Of a stretch of 5,202 nt of DNA, positions 4,726 to 5,202 are shown piece after piece (position 1 is the stretch's first letter; each line of letters opens with the position of its first letter). Origin of the DNA: Candidatus Bipolaricaulota bacterium (GTDB lineage Bacteria > Bipolaricaulota > Bipolaricaulia > UBA7950 > UBA9294); assembly GCA_018399865.1 (NCBI GenBank), contig JAGYNL010000267.1, forward strand, positions 1 through 5,202, in the 5' to 3' direction. Under the pieces are notes generated by a model, which searched no databases, was not told the DNA's origin, and saw only the letters and a list, made by a program, of their open reading frames with translations. A program made the position numbers and the translations under genes.

Positions 4726-5202
4726 ATGCTAACTAACGCGGAGTTAATCAATGTAAAGGATCTCAAGAAGAGCTATGGCCAAGTGCATGCTGTAGACGAA
4801 ATTTCTTTCTCCGTCCCATCATCACATGTATTTACTATACTTGGGCCAAATGGCGCTGGAAAAACAACAACCATGGAAATCCTGGAAGGCCTACGTGAAC
4901 CGGATTCCGGGAAGATAGAGGTCTTCGGTGTTCAAGTTAAGCAAATTAATCGTGCTACCAAGCAAAAGATTGGTGTGCTGCTGCAAGAGGGTAATTTTGA
5001 GCCGTACCTCAAAGCAAAGGAAGTGTTAAGGCTTTTCTCATCATTCTTCGTAGATCCATTGCCATGCAATACCATATTGGAAATGGTTTCCCTTCGAGAA
5101 AAAGCAAATGACTATGTTAAAAATCTTTCCGGAGGACAAAAGCAACGTCTAGCACTGGGAACAGCGTTGGTCAATAATCCTGATCTTGTATTCCTTGACG
5201 AG
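4726..5202 (+). CDS. ABC-2 type (DrrA/CcmA-like) transporter ATP-binding protein, 3' truncated by window end
   Basis: First 159 residues of a cytoplasmic ABC ATPase; the frame is open to the window edge. It opens with LINVKDLKKSYGQVHAVDEISF, the standard ATPase N-terminus with an A-loop Tyr at 17. Walker A is GPNGAGKT (40-47), the Q-loop Gln is 87 (LLQEGNFEP), the signature is LSGGQKQR (134-141), and Walker B LVFLDE (154-159) ends exactly at the catalytic Glu on the last base. Spacing and the motifs TTTMEILEGLREPDSGKIEVFG and IGVLLQEG fit the DrrA/CcmA drug, lipid or polysaccharide exporter class rather than Liv ATPases; a DrrB-like permease would be expected downstream. No SD precedes the ATG, so a leaderless start is suspected. 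It is divergent from livK, with no sign of a functional link to the amino acid importer. Exported substrate is unknown. Confidence 0.9.
   Translation, partial: MLTNAELINVKDLKKSYGQVHAVDEISFSVPSSHVFTILGPNGAGKTTTMEILEGLREPDSGKIEVFGVQVKQINRATKQKIGVLLQEGNFEPYLKAKEVLRLFSSFFVDPLPCNTILEMVSLREKANDYVKNLSGGQKQRLALGTALVNNPDLVFLDE

Overview
This window is a bacterial branched-chain amino acid (or related amide/urea) ABC-importer locus of the Liv/HAAT type, at moderate GC content. Its components are split between two convergent transcription units. The signals are bacterial: Shine-Dalgarno (SD) sites, a TTGACA-type promoter and U-tract terminators. The substrate-binding protein has an ordinary signal peptide and no lipobox cysteine, which suggests a diderm (periplasm-bearing) cell. 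I cannot name the genus.

Layout: positions 2-3029 (+) hold a tightly packed operon. It contains the 3' end of livG (ATPase), then livF (ATPase), livH (permease) and livM (permease). livG and livF overlap by 20 nt, and livH and livM share a TAATG junction. Positions 3030-3171 are a convergent intergenic gap with one intrinsic terminator serving the minus strand. Positions 3172-4380 (-) hold the periplasmic binding protein (livK/livJ type). Positions 4381-4725 are the back-to-back upstream region of livK and of a plus-strand gene. Positions 4726-5202 (+) hold the first 159 residues of an unrelated DrrA/CcmA-type ABC ATPase, cut by the window end within Walker B.

The main discovery is in the livK upstream region. 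Read on the minus strand, it has a good promoter (TTGACA, 17 bp, TGc-TAAGGT). A 34-codon leader ORF (4629-4525) follows, whose second half reads SLLIHFVVIMLLAPT, with 8 Leu/Ile/Val codons in 11. Next come a strong 47-nt hairpin, an alternative hairpin that uses the last two Leu codons, and a stem-loop followed by eight U's. The real livK SD and start come after that. This is the layout of ribosome-mediated transcription attenuation (as in ilv/leu leaders), here controlling a transporter binding-protein gene. The inferred logic is that scarce charged Leu/Ile/Val tRNA stalls the leader ribosome, the terminator is bypassed and more binding protein is made to feed the LivGFHM importer. The exact antiterminator pairing is not clear by eye.

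The putative leader start and the plus-strand ATPase start both lie about 10 nt downstream of a putative -10 box. This hints at leaderless or nearly leaderless transcripts.
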